Below are positions 16,970 to 24,896 of a DNA stretch of 64,000 bases, piece after piece; position 1 is the stretch's first letter, and each line of letters begins with the position of its first letter. The notes below the pieces were generated by a model. It was not told the DNA's origin. It saw nothing but the letters and a program-made list of their open reading frames with translations, and did not search any database. The position numbers were made by a program, and so were the translations under genes. This DNA is from Chryseobacterium gleum (GTDB lineage Bacteria > Bacteroidota > Bacteroidia > Flavobacteriales > Weeksellaceae): contig NZ_LR134289.1 in assembly GCF_900636535.1 (NCBI RefSeq), positions 5,171,501-5,235,500 on the forward strand, read 5' to 3'.

Positions 16970-17959
16970 ATGAGCAATTTTATAGATTTCAACGCTGCAA
17001 AAAAACTTCATGAGATGGAGGCAACTCAAAATAGAATTTCGACACTTTTTAGCATTAAATATCCGATTATCCAGGCAGGCATGATTTGGCATTCAGGATG
17101 GAGACTTGCTTCGGCTGTTTCCAACTGTGGCGGATTGGGTATCATAGGAGCAGGAAGTATGTATCCTGATATCCTCAGAGAAAATATTCAGAAATGCAAA
17201 CAGGCAACAGATAAACCTTTCGGGGTGAATGTACCTATGCTGTATCCCAATATTGAGGAGATCATTCAGATTATTCTTGAAGAAAAAGTGAAGATTGTCT
17301 TTACATCAGCCGGTAACCCTAAGACCTATACAGAGACTCTTCAGAAAGAAGGAATAAAAGTAGCTCACGTAGTTTCCTCTACCAAATTTGCTGTAAAATG
17401 TGAAGATGCCGGAGTGGATGCTATTGTTGCGGAAGGTTTCGAAGCAGGAGGTCACAACGGAAGAGATGAAACAACAACATTCTGTCTTATTCCCAATGTT
17501 AAAAAACATATTTCTAAGCCGTTAATCGCCGCAGGAGGCATTGCCCTTGGTTCACAGATCAAAGCTGCAATGATTCTTGGTGCAGACGGTGTGCAGATCG
17601 GTTCCCGTTTTGCTGCCACTACAGAAGCGAGCGCTCATGAAAACTGGAAAAAGAAAATCACGGAACTTCAGGAAGGAGATACACATCTTACCCTAAAAGA
17701 ACTGGCGCCGGTAAGAATGGTTAAAAATAAATTCTTTAATGAGCTGGAAGAAATCTACCAGAGCGGTAGAAACAAAGATGCTTTAATCGCTTCATTAGGA
17801 AGAGCCAGAGCAAAGCGCGGAATGTTTGAAGGAGATATGGAAGACGGAGAGCTCGAAATAGGCCAGGTTTCAGCTTTAATTGATGAGATTCTTCCGGTGG
17901 AAACTGTTTTCAATCATCTTTTAAAAGAATTTGAAGAAACAAAAATGCCAACGTTTTAA
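16970..17959 (+). CDS. Nitronate monooxygenase / 2-nitropropane dioxygenase family FMN enzyme
   Basis: Starting at ATG 16970 (MSNFIDFNAAKKLHEMEA), the 329-residue protein has the TIM-barrel FMN pattern of the NMO/FabK group: YPIIQAGMIWHSGWRLASAVSNCGGLGIIGAG, FGVNVPM, VVSSTKFAVKCEDAGVDAIVAEGFEAGGHNG and IAAGGIALGSQIKAAMILGADGVQIGSRF. These enzymes oxidise alkyl nitronates, or act as enoyl-ACP reductases in FabK. The AEGFEAGGHNG motif fits the nitronate group better. The frame extends 7 codons upstream (TTG), but ATG is more likely. An alpha/beta hydrolase starts 15 bases downstream and is probably co-transcribed. Confidence 0.88.
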   Translation: MSNFIDFNAAKKLHEMEATQNRISTLFSIKYPIIQAGMIWHSGWRLASAVSNCGGLGIIGAGSMYPDILRENIQKCKQATDKPFGVNVPMLYPNIEEIIQIILEEKVKIVFTSAGNPKTYTETLQKEGIKVAHVVSSTKFAVKCEDAGVDAIVAEGFEAGGHNGRDETTTFCLIPNVKKHISKPLIAAGGIALGSQIKAAMILGADGVQIGSRFAATTEASAHENWKKKITELQEGDTHLTLKELAPVRMVKNKFFNELEEIYQSGRNKDALIASLGRARAKRGMFEGDMEDGELEIGQVSALIDEILPVETVFNHLLKEFEETKMPTF

Positions 17960-17974
17960 ATATAATTGTATTCA

Positions 17975-18745
17975 ATGGAGGGAAGAATAATTGATGTAAA
18001 AGACAAAAAATTATATATAGAACACAATAATCAGTTTAAAGACAAGCCAACAATTATTTTTCTGCATGATTCATTAGGCTCCGTGCAGCTTTGGAGAGAT
18101 TTTCCGGTAAAGCTTGCTGAAGCCGTGCAGTGCAATACTCTTGCTTATGACCGTTTGGGATATGGAAAATCATACCCCATGTTGACTCATGAAAGACCGG
18201 TAAATTATATGGAACTGGAAGCCGATTTGCTGAATGACCTTCTGGCTGAAATGAATATCACTAACGTTATTCTGTTCGGACACAGTGATGGTGGGACGAT
18301 AGCTCTGATCACAGCTGCAAAATATCCGGAAAGAATAAAAGCTGTTATTTGTGAAGCCGGACATATTTTTGTGGAAGACATTACTTTAAAAGGTGTTTAT
18401 GATGCATGGGAAGCCTACAAAACAACAAATCTTCCTGAGCGGCTGCAGAAGTATCATGGTGATAAGGTAGAAACATTATTCAAAGCATGGACAGAAACCT
18501 GGACAAGGGATGATTACAGAACCTGGAATATTGAATATCTCCTGAAAGACATTACAGCTCCGTTATTATTTATCCAGGGAGAAGCAGACGAATACGGAAC
18601 ATTGGATCAGGTGAAAAAAACCGTTACTCAGGTGAGTGGAAGTGCTGAGAAATACATTATTCCCAATATCGGACATACACCACATAAAGAAGTTCCTGAG
18701 CTTGTATTGGGAAAAGCGGCAGAATTTATCGGTAAATACTCATAA
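17975..18745 (+). CDS. Alpha/beta hydrolase
   Basis: This 256-residue single-domain enzyme has an oxyanion region HDSLGS (31-36), the nucleophile elbow GHSDGG with Ser104, a probable catalytic Asp in QGEADEYG and His in NIGHTPH. No signal peptide is seen, so it should be cytoplasmic. Its 15-base distance from the NMO gene suggests a shared operon. Ester, lactone or haloalkane substrates are possible. The motifs do not decide among them. Confidence 0.85.
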   Translation: MEGRIIDVKDKKLYIEHNNQFKDKPTIIFLHDSLGSVQLWRDFPVKLAEAVQCNTLAYDRLGYGKSYPMLTHERPVNYMELEADLLNDLLAEMNITNVILFGHSDGGTIALITAAKYPERIKAVICEAGHIFVEDITLKGVYDAWEAYKTTNLPERLQKYHGDKVETLFKAWTETWTRDDYRTWNIEYLLKDITAPLLFIQGEADEYGTLDQVKKTVTQVSGSAEKYIIPNIGHTPHKEVPELVLGKAAEFIGKYS

Positions 18746-18765
18746 TCTGCCAACAAAATAAAAAG

Positions 18766-18790
18766 AAGACATCTTATCACAAGATGTCTT
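18766..18790. terminator. Bidirectional terminator
   Basis: AAGACATCTT / AAGATGTCTT form a perfect 10-bp stem with a 5-base loop between two convergent genes, with A-rich and T-rich flanks. Confidence 0.8.
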
Positions 18791-18824
18791 TGTTTTATGT
18801 AAAACGGGATCTTGCATTTTGCAG

Positions 18825-19442
18825 TTACAGTAACCGGAGTTCAGCTTCAATATTCTCTTTTGCCTGAACCTCATATTTTTCCTTAAAATATTCAGTTTTA
18901 AAAATACTTTCAAGTTCAAGGAAATGTTTAAGGACTTTTTTTCGTCCCGGTTTATAAAGAAAATCAGGATAAATAGAATACTCTTTTCTTATATTCCGGG
19001 TGTATTCCATATAAGTTTTAAAATCTTTACCCAGCACCGAGAGATCAGCGTCCAGAAGATAATTGGTATCGTTATGATCAGACAGCTGATGGGATTTCGT
19101 AGCAATAATCTGTTCCGAAATCACTGAAATATCATCTTTACTTAGATGCAGCTCAGCAAGTCTTTTTTCTGCAGTAGCTGCACTTTTTTCTTCATTGGAT
19201 TTCGATGTGGCATCATAGATGATATCGTGATAAAATACGGAGAAAGAAATCGCTGTGAAATCTGAAATATTACCTTTCACACCTTCAAGCTCCGTAAACA
19301 TATTTTCAAGATGAAGGAGATTGTGGTAATACCTGCCTTTTTCAGAATACCTGGTTTCAATTTCATTCCAGAGACTGTGGATTAGCTGTCTGTCTACTGT
19401 AAAAGGAGAACATAGCTGTTCAAATCGAGTTTTCAGATTCAT
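18825..19442 (-). CDS. HD-superfamily predicted metal-dependent phosphohydrolase
   Basis: The 205-residue protein shows YHNLLHLENMFTEL, then FSVFYHDIIYDATSKSNEEKSA with the His-Asp pair, and IIATKSHQLSDHNDTNYLLDADLSVLG, which together form the HD metal site of a bacterial family of unknown substrate. It lacks a signal peptide. It lies 28 bases after the rhodanese gene on the same strand and is probably its operon partner. Phosphomonoesterase or nucleotidase activity is inferred from the superfamily only. Confidence 0.82.
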   Translation of the reverse strand: MNLKTRFEQLCSPFTVDRQLIHSLWNEIETRYSEKGRYYHNLLHLENMFTELEGVKGNISDFTAISFSVFYHDIIYDATSKSNEEKSAATAEKRLAELHLSKDDISVISEQIIATKSHQLSDHNDTNYLLDADLSVLGKDFKTYMEYTRNIRKEYSIYPDFLYKPGRKKVLKHFLELESIFKTEYFKEKYEVQAKENIEAELRLL

Positions 19443-19470
19443 AGAAATAAAGATATAAAAAAAGGAACTT

Positions 19471-19770
19471 TTAAAAAGTTCCCTGATTTGCTTCCAGAAC
19501 AGCCTTCAGCTCTGCCCAGCCTCCGCCGTTATAACCGTCCTTTAATCCTTGAGCGTTAAGATAATCCAATGCTTTTCCACTTCTGTTTCCACTTCTGCAG
19601 AATAAGATAACCGGCTTTTCAATAGATAGAATTTCATCTTGTCTATCTTCTACTTCACCCAGAGGAATATTCTTTGCTCCATCTATGCTGCCGTCCATTT
19701 CAAGCTCCATTGGCTCACGAACGTCGATCAATTCATAGTTTCCGGATTGTATTACTTCTATTAAAGACAT
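19471..19770 (-). CDS. Rhodanese-like single-domain protein
   Basis: A 99-residue rhodanese domain with IDVREPMELEMDGSIDGAKNIPLGEV and the active-site loop CRSGNRS (Cys58). Such proteins transfer or sense sulfane sulfur; there is no signal peptide, so it acts in the cytoplasm. It is the first gene of a likely two-gene operon with the HD protein. The partner pathway cannot be deduced. Confidence 0.9.
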   Translation of the reverse strand: MSLIEVIQSGNYELIDVREPMELEMDGSIDGAKNIPLGEVEDRQDEILSIEKPVILFCRSGNRSGKALDYLNAQGLKDGYNGGGWAELKAVLEANQGTF

Positions 19771-19918
19771 AGTTGTTTATTTTAAAATCAGAAACGAAAT
19801 TACGCAATTTTTTTTTGAAAAAAATCCTAATTAAAATATAAATTTTCAGAAAATAGGAGACAGGAAGCCAACTGTAAGCCGAACTTCGGTGTCAATGATC
19901 AGATTGATAAAATAATCT

Positions 19919-19926
19919 TAATTTTG
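19919..19926 (+). promoter_or_regulatory. -7 box (TAATTTTG) of queG
   Basis: Exact TAnnTTTG match 13 bases before the preferred ATG. It makes the upstream GTG at 19931 at most a leaderless start. Confidence 0.45.
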
Positions 19927-19939
19927 CATTGTGAAATTA

Positions 19940-20878
19940 ATGAATGCTGGTGCCGAAAAATATTCCCAACTGATAAAATCCAAGGCAAAAAGTTTTGGAT
20001 TCCAGAGTTGTGGTATTTCCAAAGCAGATTTTCTGGAAGAAGATGCTCCTCATCTTGAAAAATGGCTGAAGAATAACTATAATGGCGAAATGAAATATAT
20101 GGAAAATCATTTCGACAAAAGACTTGATCCGCGTCTTCTGGTGGAAGGATCCAGATCTGTAATTTCACTTTCTTACAATTACTTTCCCGAGGAGAAAATT
20201 TCAATTCTTGAGAATTATAAAATCTCAAAATATGCTTATGCAGAAGATTATCATGAAGTAATCAAAGAAATTCTCCGTGAGATGGTAGCAGAGCTGCAGA
20301 AAGAAATAGGAGAGTTTGGATTCCGGGTTTTTGTTGATTCTGCACCGGTGTTGGAACGAAGCTGGGCCAGAAAATCAGGAATTGGCTGGGTAGGGAAAAA
20401 TGCCAATCTTATTACCAAACAAAATGGTTCTTTCTACTTTCTGGCAGAAATTATCTGTGATCTTGAACTGATTCCGGATCATGCCACCACAGACCATTGC
20501 GGAACCTGCAGAAAATGTATAGATGCATGCCCGACGGATGCTATTGTTTCTGAAAAAATTATTGACGGAAGCCGATGTATTTCTTATGCAACCATAGAAC
20601 TCAAAAGCGAAATTCCTGACTATTTTAAAGATAAGATGGAAGACTGGATGTTCGGCTGTGATATATGCCAGGACGTTTGCCCTTGGAACCGTTTCTCAGC
20701 GCCTAATAAACAAAGCCGCTTTCAGCCCAACGAAGCGTTGAAAAACTTCAAAAAAGGAGAATGGAAAGAGCTTACTCAGGAAATTTTCTCCGAAATTTTC
20801 AGAAAATCTCCCGTGAAACGTACCAAATTTGCAGGGCTCAAGAGAAATATTGAGTTTTTACAGAAGTCTTCGGACTGA
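19940..20878 (+). CDS. queG: Epoxyqueuosine reductase
   Basis: QueG carries out the last step of queuosine synthesis in tRNA, using cobalamin and two 4Fe-4S clusters. The 312-residue protein has the QueG N-terminal domain ([35 protein letters not shown]), the [22 protein letters not shown] cobalamin/substrate region, and ferredoxin motifs [16 protein letters not shown] and [12 protein letters not shown] chose ATG 19940 ([21 protein letters not shown]); GTG 19931 is in frame three codons upstream. It stands alone, with unrelated neighbours on both sides. Confidence 0.95.
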   Translation: MNAGAEKYSQLIKSKAKSFGFQSCGISKADFLEEDAPHLEKWLKNNYNGEMKYMENHFDKRLDPRLLVEGSRSVISLSYNYFPEEKISILENYKISKYAYAEDYHEVIKEILREMVAELQKEIGEFGFRVFVDSAPVLERSWARKSGIGWVGKNANLITKQNGSFYFLAEIICDLELIPDHATTDHCGTCRKCIDACPTDAIVSEKIIDGSRCISYATIELKSEIPDYFKDKMEDWMFGCDICQDVCPWNRFSAPNKQSRFQPNEALKNFKKGEWKELTQEIFSEIFRKSPVKRTKFAGLKRNIEFLQKSSD

Positions 20879-21238
20879 TTTTTCCTGGAACTTTCGGTGA
20901 CAATTCCTCCTTTGGAATTTTTTGAATTTCCAAACCAGAGCTGATAACCGACCATTCCTTAAATTTTCCGCTTTAAGGAGGTAAAGATTTACATCAATAA
21001 GTTTCTTGAAAAGCCTTTCCTATAAAGAAAAATTGATTTTCAGGAGATCAGGATCTCACCGAAAATCAACGTCTTTTTTGTATTCTTTTAGGAGCAGTTT
21101 TTACTCTTATTTTAAATCTTTTTTGGGATTTGGTATTTTTACGCATATTTCTGAATATTTCGTAACTAAATATAGCCATTTTTTCGATTAAAACAAATAC
21201 TTTTACCAAAAATTGCAGATTAAATTTTATTAAAAAAC
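20879..21238. other. 360-base gap with a terminator-like hairpin
   Basis: No convincing gene. TTGATTTTC (21033-21041) pairs with GAAAATCAA (21061-21069), with a smaller GAGATC-type stem inside, and is followed by a T run near 21073-21078. This is a plausible terminator, though 155 bases beyond queG. The rest is T-rich. Confidence 0.5.
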
Positions 21239-21922
21239 ATGACTGTGAAAATGATCTTAATGTATCTCCTGAAAGTGGTGGGCATTATTTTGGGAATTGT
21301 GATTATTTATGTAATCCTTGGACTGCTGATTCCTTATATTCCTGTTTCAGCAAAAGATGACGGACAGAAGAAAGAAGTCCCGATCTATATTTATACCAAT
21401 GGAGTGCATACAGATATAGTAATGCCGGTGAAAAACGATCTTCAGGACTGGAGCCGGAAAATTCCTTTTGCCAATACGAAATCAAAAAAAACAGACTATC
21501 AGTATATAGGAATAGGATGGGGAGACAAAGGTTTTTATCTGGATACCCCTACCTGGGCTGACCTTAAGTTTTCTACAGCCGTTAAAGCAGCCTTCTGGTT
21601 AAGTGATTCTGCCATGCATTGTACTTACTATAATACAATGAAGGAAGGTGAAGACTGCAAGATGATTATGATCAGCAGAGGGCAGTATGAAAACCTGGTG
21701 AAATATGTAGAAGATAAGTTTGACAGAGATCAGAACGGTAACTTCATATTAATTCCAACCAATGCAGTATATGGTGATAATGATGCCTTTTATGATGCCA
21801 AGGGAACTTATAGTTTTCTTTACACCTGTAATACCTGGTCAAATAACGCTTTAAAGGCTGCCGGACAAAAAGCGGCACTTTGGACACCTACAGATTTTGG
21901 AATTTTTCAGCACTATAAATAA
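21239..21922 (+). CDS. TIGR02117/DUF2459-family membrane-anchored protein
   Basis: A 227-residue protein with one N-terminal membrane helix (about residues 5-33) and an extracytoplasmic domain. The body matches the TIGR02117 (DUF2459) family: IYIYTNGVHTDIVMPV, YIGIGWGDKGFYLDTPTWADLKF and YTCNTWSNNALKAAG. The conserved His and Cys suggest a papain-like or NlpC-like fold, but no activity is known to me. It is followed after 3 bases by an L,D-transpeptidase-like lipoprotein, implying a shared role in the cell envelope (inference). Confidence 0.85.
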   Translation: MTVKMILMYLLKVVGIILGIVIIYVILGLLIPYIPVSAKDDGQKKEVPIYIYTNGVHTDIVMPVKNDLQDWSRKIPFANTKSKKTDYQYIGIGWGDKGFYLDTPTWADLKFSTAVKAAFWLSDSAMHCTYYNTMKEGEDCKMIMISRGQYENLVKYVEDKFDRDQNGNFILIPTNAVYGDNDAFYDAKGTYSFLYTCNTWSNNALKAAGQKAALWTPTDFGIFQHYK

Positions 21923-21925
21923 TTC

Positions 21926-22573
21926 ATGAAGAGAATTTATCTGTTTTTGGTTGTTTTTTGGATGTGTTCATGCTTTCAGGAAAAAAACAGAAATACAATA
22001 CAGACGGTTGATACCCCTGTTGTTGCTGAAAAGAAGCCTGAAGCCAATCTTTCCAAAATAAAAAGTAAAGCGGAAGAAGCATTGAAATTCTGTGATTCAA
22101 AGAATCTCAGCAAAGACTTCTGCATTCTGATTGATATGAGCCTTCATTCCGGGGTTAACCGTTTTTTTGTTTGGGATTTTAAAAACAATAAAATTTTAAA
22201 AAAATATCTCGTAGGCCATGGCTGCGGTTCCAATGCATGGAGCAAAGATGATTCTAAAGCCAATCCCGGATTCAGTAATGAAGACGGAAGCCATCTGTCC
22301 TCTTTGGGGAAATATAAACTGGAAGGAAGAGGATACAGCGAGTGGGGTATCAATGTAAAATACCTGATGTACGGCCTTGAAGAAACCAACAGCAATGCTT
22401 TAAAAAGGTATATCGTCTTTCATTCCTGGAATCTGATGAGTGATGAAGAAGTGTTCCCAAAAGGCTCACCGGAAGGCTGGGGCTGTCCAACCGTATCGAA
22501 CAAGGCAATGAAGGAAATAGATCCGATGATTCAGAAATCCGGAAAACCGGTATTAATGTGGATCTATAATTAA
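21926..22573 (+). CDS. Murein L,D-transpeptidase catalytic domain family lipoprotein
   Basis: The 215-residue protein begins with a lipoprotein signal (MKRIYLFLVVFWMCSC). The C-terminal domain has DFCILIDMSLHSGVNRFFVWD, GHGCGSNAWSKDD, YIVFHSWN and the active-site region EGWGCPTVSNKAM with the catalytic Cys, typical of the L,D-transpeptidase-like family seen in Bacteroidota. It would act on peptidoglycan peptides in the periplasm. It starts 3 bases after the TIGR02117 gene, so they are almost certainly co-transcribed. Confidence 0.85.
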   Translation: MKRIYLFLVVFWMCSCFQEKNRNTIQTVDTPVVAEKKPEANLSKIKSKAEEALKFCDSKNLSKDFCILIDMSLHSGVNRFFVWDFKNNKILKKYLVGHGCGSNAWSKDDSKANPGFSNEDGSHLSSLGKYKLEGRGYSEWGINVKYLMYGLEETNSNALKRYIVFHSWNLMSDEEVFPKGSPEGWGCPTVSNKAMKEIDPMIQKSGKPVLMWIYN

Positions 22574-22624
22574 ATCTTTGTTATACCTTTGTTTCATAAC
22601 ACTTAGGTTAACTGATTCCGCTTT

Positions 22625-23077
22625 ATGAAACATACGCTTTTCCGTGAACAACAGCTCAACTGTGATATAGAAACGGCGTGGAAATTCTTTTCCTCAGCCA
22701 ACAATCTTTCAGAAATCACTCCGAAAGACATGGGCTTTATTGTATTGACGAAAATGGAAGATGATGAAATCTATGAAGGAATGCTCATCGATTATTATGT
22801 TTCGCCCTTATTCGGGATCAGGATGAAATGGCAGACTGAGATCACCCACGTAGATTTTCAGAAAAGTTTCATAGATTTTCAGAAAAAAGGTCCCTATAAA
22901 CTGTGGAACCACCATCATGAATTTATTCCTAATGAAGAAGGCGTTTTGATGAGAGATACTATAAATTATGAACTTCCTATGGGTTTTTTAGGTGAGATTG
23001 CCCATCGTCTTTTCGTCAGAAAGAAACTGGAATATATCTTTGATTACCGTTTCAGAGTTCTCAGAAAATTGTTTTAG
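22625..23077 (+). CDS. SRPBCC-family ligand-binding protein
   Basis: A 150-residue START/Bet v1-like protein: HTLFREQQLNCDIETAWKFFSSANNLSEITPKDMGF at the N-terminus, then a beta-rich centre and a C-terminal helix (RLFVRKKLEYIFDYRFRVLRKLF). Members bind hydrophobic ligands in a central cavity and are often found next to NAD-dependent epimerases. There is none here. It starts 51 bases after the transpeptidase gene and could be the end of that operon. Confidence 0.82.
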   Translation: MKHTLFREQQLNCDIETAWKFFSSANNLSEITPKDMGFIVLTKMEDDEIYEGMLIDYYVSPLFGIRMKWQTEITHVDFQKSFIDFQKKGPYKLWNHHHEFIPNEEGVLMRDTINYELPMGFLGEIAHRLFVRKKLEYIFDYRFRVLRKLF

Positions 23078-23100
23078 TATACAATTTAATGATTCAATAG

Positions 23101-23157
23101 AAACGGGCTTTAGCCCGTTTAAAAATGATAACCAAAATTCCATTGGCTTTAGCCGAA
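23101..23157. repeat. REP-like palindromes with a shared GGCTTTAGCC core
   Basis: AAACGGGC-TTTA-GCCCGTTT (23101-23120) is a perfect 8-bp hairpin. About 26 bases on, TTGGCTTTAGCCGAA (near 23143-23157) repeats the same core with shorter arms. Two similar hairpins in tandem suggest a dispersed repetitive extragenic element. Confidence 0.55.
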
Positions 23158-23340
23158 ACTTAATGCCATTTTCATCCGGAATTTTAGAAGTTAGATTGCT
23201 TCGGAATAACAGACTGCATGAATAGACTTCGCGGTCTATTTGTCATTCCGTAAAAATCCCGATACGAATAAGTAGAATTATTCATCCATTGTTTAAGTTT
23301 TTTTAACAGTTCTGTGACTGGATTTTCCCACAAAAATCTC

Positions 23341-23348
23341 TATTTTTG
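23341..23348 (+). promoter_or_regulatory. -7 box (TATTTTTG) before the efflux region
   Basis: Exact TAnnTTTG match 45 bases before the ATG at 23393. Confidence 0.45.
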
Positions 23349-23392
23349 CAATACTATCGTTTTTACTGAAAAACTAAAGTATTCTGATTGAC

Positions 23393-23725
23393 ATGGCAGG
23401 TCTGAGGTCATTTTTCTTATTTTATATCATACTGGTTTTTTCCCTTTTCAATTCGAACTGGGCAGAAAAATCGTTGCAGAATATTCCTCACGTTCCTCCT
23501 GTAACAAACATTCACGTTCTGGATGTTTATGAAGAAGCAGATATGAACACGCATGCGCTGCCTGCTGCTTCAAAAATTGTAAAACACTCAGTTAGAAAAA
23601 ATGATTCTGCAGTGGCAGACTTTTCAGGGATATTAAAAGTTATTCCGAAAATTGCTCTTCCGGAAATTGCAGTTTCCATTATCTGCGGGGTTAAATCCTT
23701 TCTCCATCTCCTCCAGCTGTACTAA
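23393..23725 (+). CDS. Small exported protein of unknown function, first in the efflux gene cluster
   Basis: A 110-residue ORF with a hydrophobic N-terminus (RSFFLFYIILVFSLFNSNWA) and a moderately hydrophobic C-terminus. It has a promoter box at proper distance and lies 61 bases before the RND adaptor gene on the same strand, so it may be expressed with the pump. I recognise no domain. It could be an annotation-worthy small membrane or secreted protein, or only the pump's leader region. Confidence 0.5.
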   Translation: MAGLRSFFLFYIILVFSLFNSNWAEKSLQNIPHVPPVTNIHVLDVYEEADMNTHALPAASKIVKHSVRKNDSAVADFSGILKVIPKIALPEIAVSIICGVKSFLHLLQLY

Positions 23726-23786
23726 GTTTAAATTTCTGAAAGCCAGATCACTTTTAACGGAAATCTTATAATTTAAACATTTAAAA

Positions 23787-24875
23787 ATGTATTGTAAAAA
23801 CGTAATAATTTGCATTCTTGCAACATTATTCGCTGTGTCATGCAGTAAAGACAAGGAAAAAAATAATCAGAAAGAAAAAGAAGTTCCCGTACTGGAAATC
23901 AAAGAAAAAGATACATTGGTGAGCAACCAGTTTGTCACGGATATCCAGGCTAAAAAGAATGTTGAAATACGTTCCAGAATCGGAGGTATTATACAGCATA
24001 TTTATGTCAACGAGGGACAGTTTGTTCAGCAGGGACAGGCTTTATTCAAAATTAATGATGCTGAGCTGCAAATGGAACTTCTGAAAGCCAATGCAGCATT
24101 AAAACAGACTGAAGCAGACGTTCGTATTGCAGAAGTAGAGCTGAAGCAGATTCAGAGTCTTCATGCTAAGAAATTTGTAGCCAATAACGAGCTGGAAATG
24201 GTAAAGGCAAAACTGTCTTCCGCAAAAGCAAAACATGCCTTTGCGGATGCTGAAAAGAGAACAGTTCTTCAGAAAATAAGCTTTACAAAAATCACAGCAC
24301 CTTTTGACGGGGTAATTGACGTGATTCCCCATAAGGACGGTAGTTTAGTGGAAAACGGAACATTATTGACCACACTTTCCCAATTGAACGAAGTATATGC
24401 TTATTTTTCAATTCCTGAAAATCTGTATTTTGAGCTTTTGGCTAATGATAAAATCGGGAATCATCAGAAGATTGAACTGACACTGCCTAATGGAGCCAAT
24501 TATCAGTTCAACGGTGCTTTGAAAACAGCTGAAGGAGAAATCGACAGAACTACAGGCTCTATCCGGTATAAAGTACTTTTCCCGAATCCGGACCGTCTGA
24601 TCAAGCACGGTACTTCCGGAAAGCTTATTATTTCCGAACAGCAGAATAACGCAATCCTTATTCCACAGAAATCTACCTTCTCCATCCAGGATAAGACCTA
24701 TGTTTTTGTAGTGGATAAGCAGAATAAAGTGAAAATGACCAGCATTAAGATCGGGACTACCTTAAGAGATTCTTATATGGTGGAAAGCGGTCTTAAAAAA
24801 GGAGATTTAATCATTTATGAAGGAACACAGTCTTTGAAAGACGGTGATATTATCAAAATCAAAAAGAAGTATTAA
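23787..24875 (+). CDS. RND efflux periplasmic adaptor (AcrA/MexA-like lipoprotein)
   Basis: The 362-residue protein starts with a lipoprotein signal (MYCKNVIICILATLFAVSCSKD). It has the membrane-fusion protein layout: a lipoyl half (NVEIRSRIGGIIQHIYVNEGQFVQQGQALFKI), a coiled-coil hairpin around residues 95-160, the second lipoyl half (ITAPFDGVIDVIPHKDGSLVENGTLL) and beta-barrel and proximal domains. It should link the inner-membrane pump to the outer-membrane channel encoded by the next two genes; the pump starts 21 bases downstream. Confidence 0.93.
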   Translation: MYCKNVIICILATLFAVSCSKDKEKNNQKEKEVPVLEIKEKDTLVSNQFVTDIQAKKNVEIRSRIGGIIQHIYVNEGQFVQQGQALFKINDAELQMELLKANAALKQTEADVRIAEVELKQIQSLHAKKFVANNELEMVKAKLSSAKAKHAFADAEKRTVLQKISFTKITAPFDGVIDVIPHKDGSLVENGTLLTTLSQLNEVYAYFSIPENLYFELLANDKIGNHQKIELTLPNGANYQFNGALKTAEGEIDRTTGSIRYKVLFPNPDRLIKHGTSGKLIISEQQNNAILIPQKSTFSIQDKTYVFVVDKQNKVKMTSIKIGTTLRDSYMVESGLKKGDLIIYEGTQSLKDGDIIKIKKKY

Positions 24876-24896
24876 CCTTTCATAATCTTTAAATCA

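Larger units (their letters stand above)
23078..23392. other. 315-base gap: palindromic repeat then promoter
   Basis: The left half carries a REP-like palindrome (separate entry). The right half holds a -7 box TATTTTTG at 23341-23348, exact to TAnnTTTG, which probably drives the small ORF at 23393 and perhaps the efflux genes after it. No gene is seen in the gap. Confidence 0.5.

Noticed and set aside
22992..23225. ORF over the end of the SRPBCC gene and the REP-like repeat
   Set aside because: It overlaps a supported gene and a palindromic repeat; no features of a protein.
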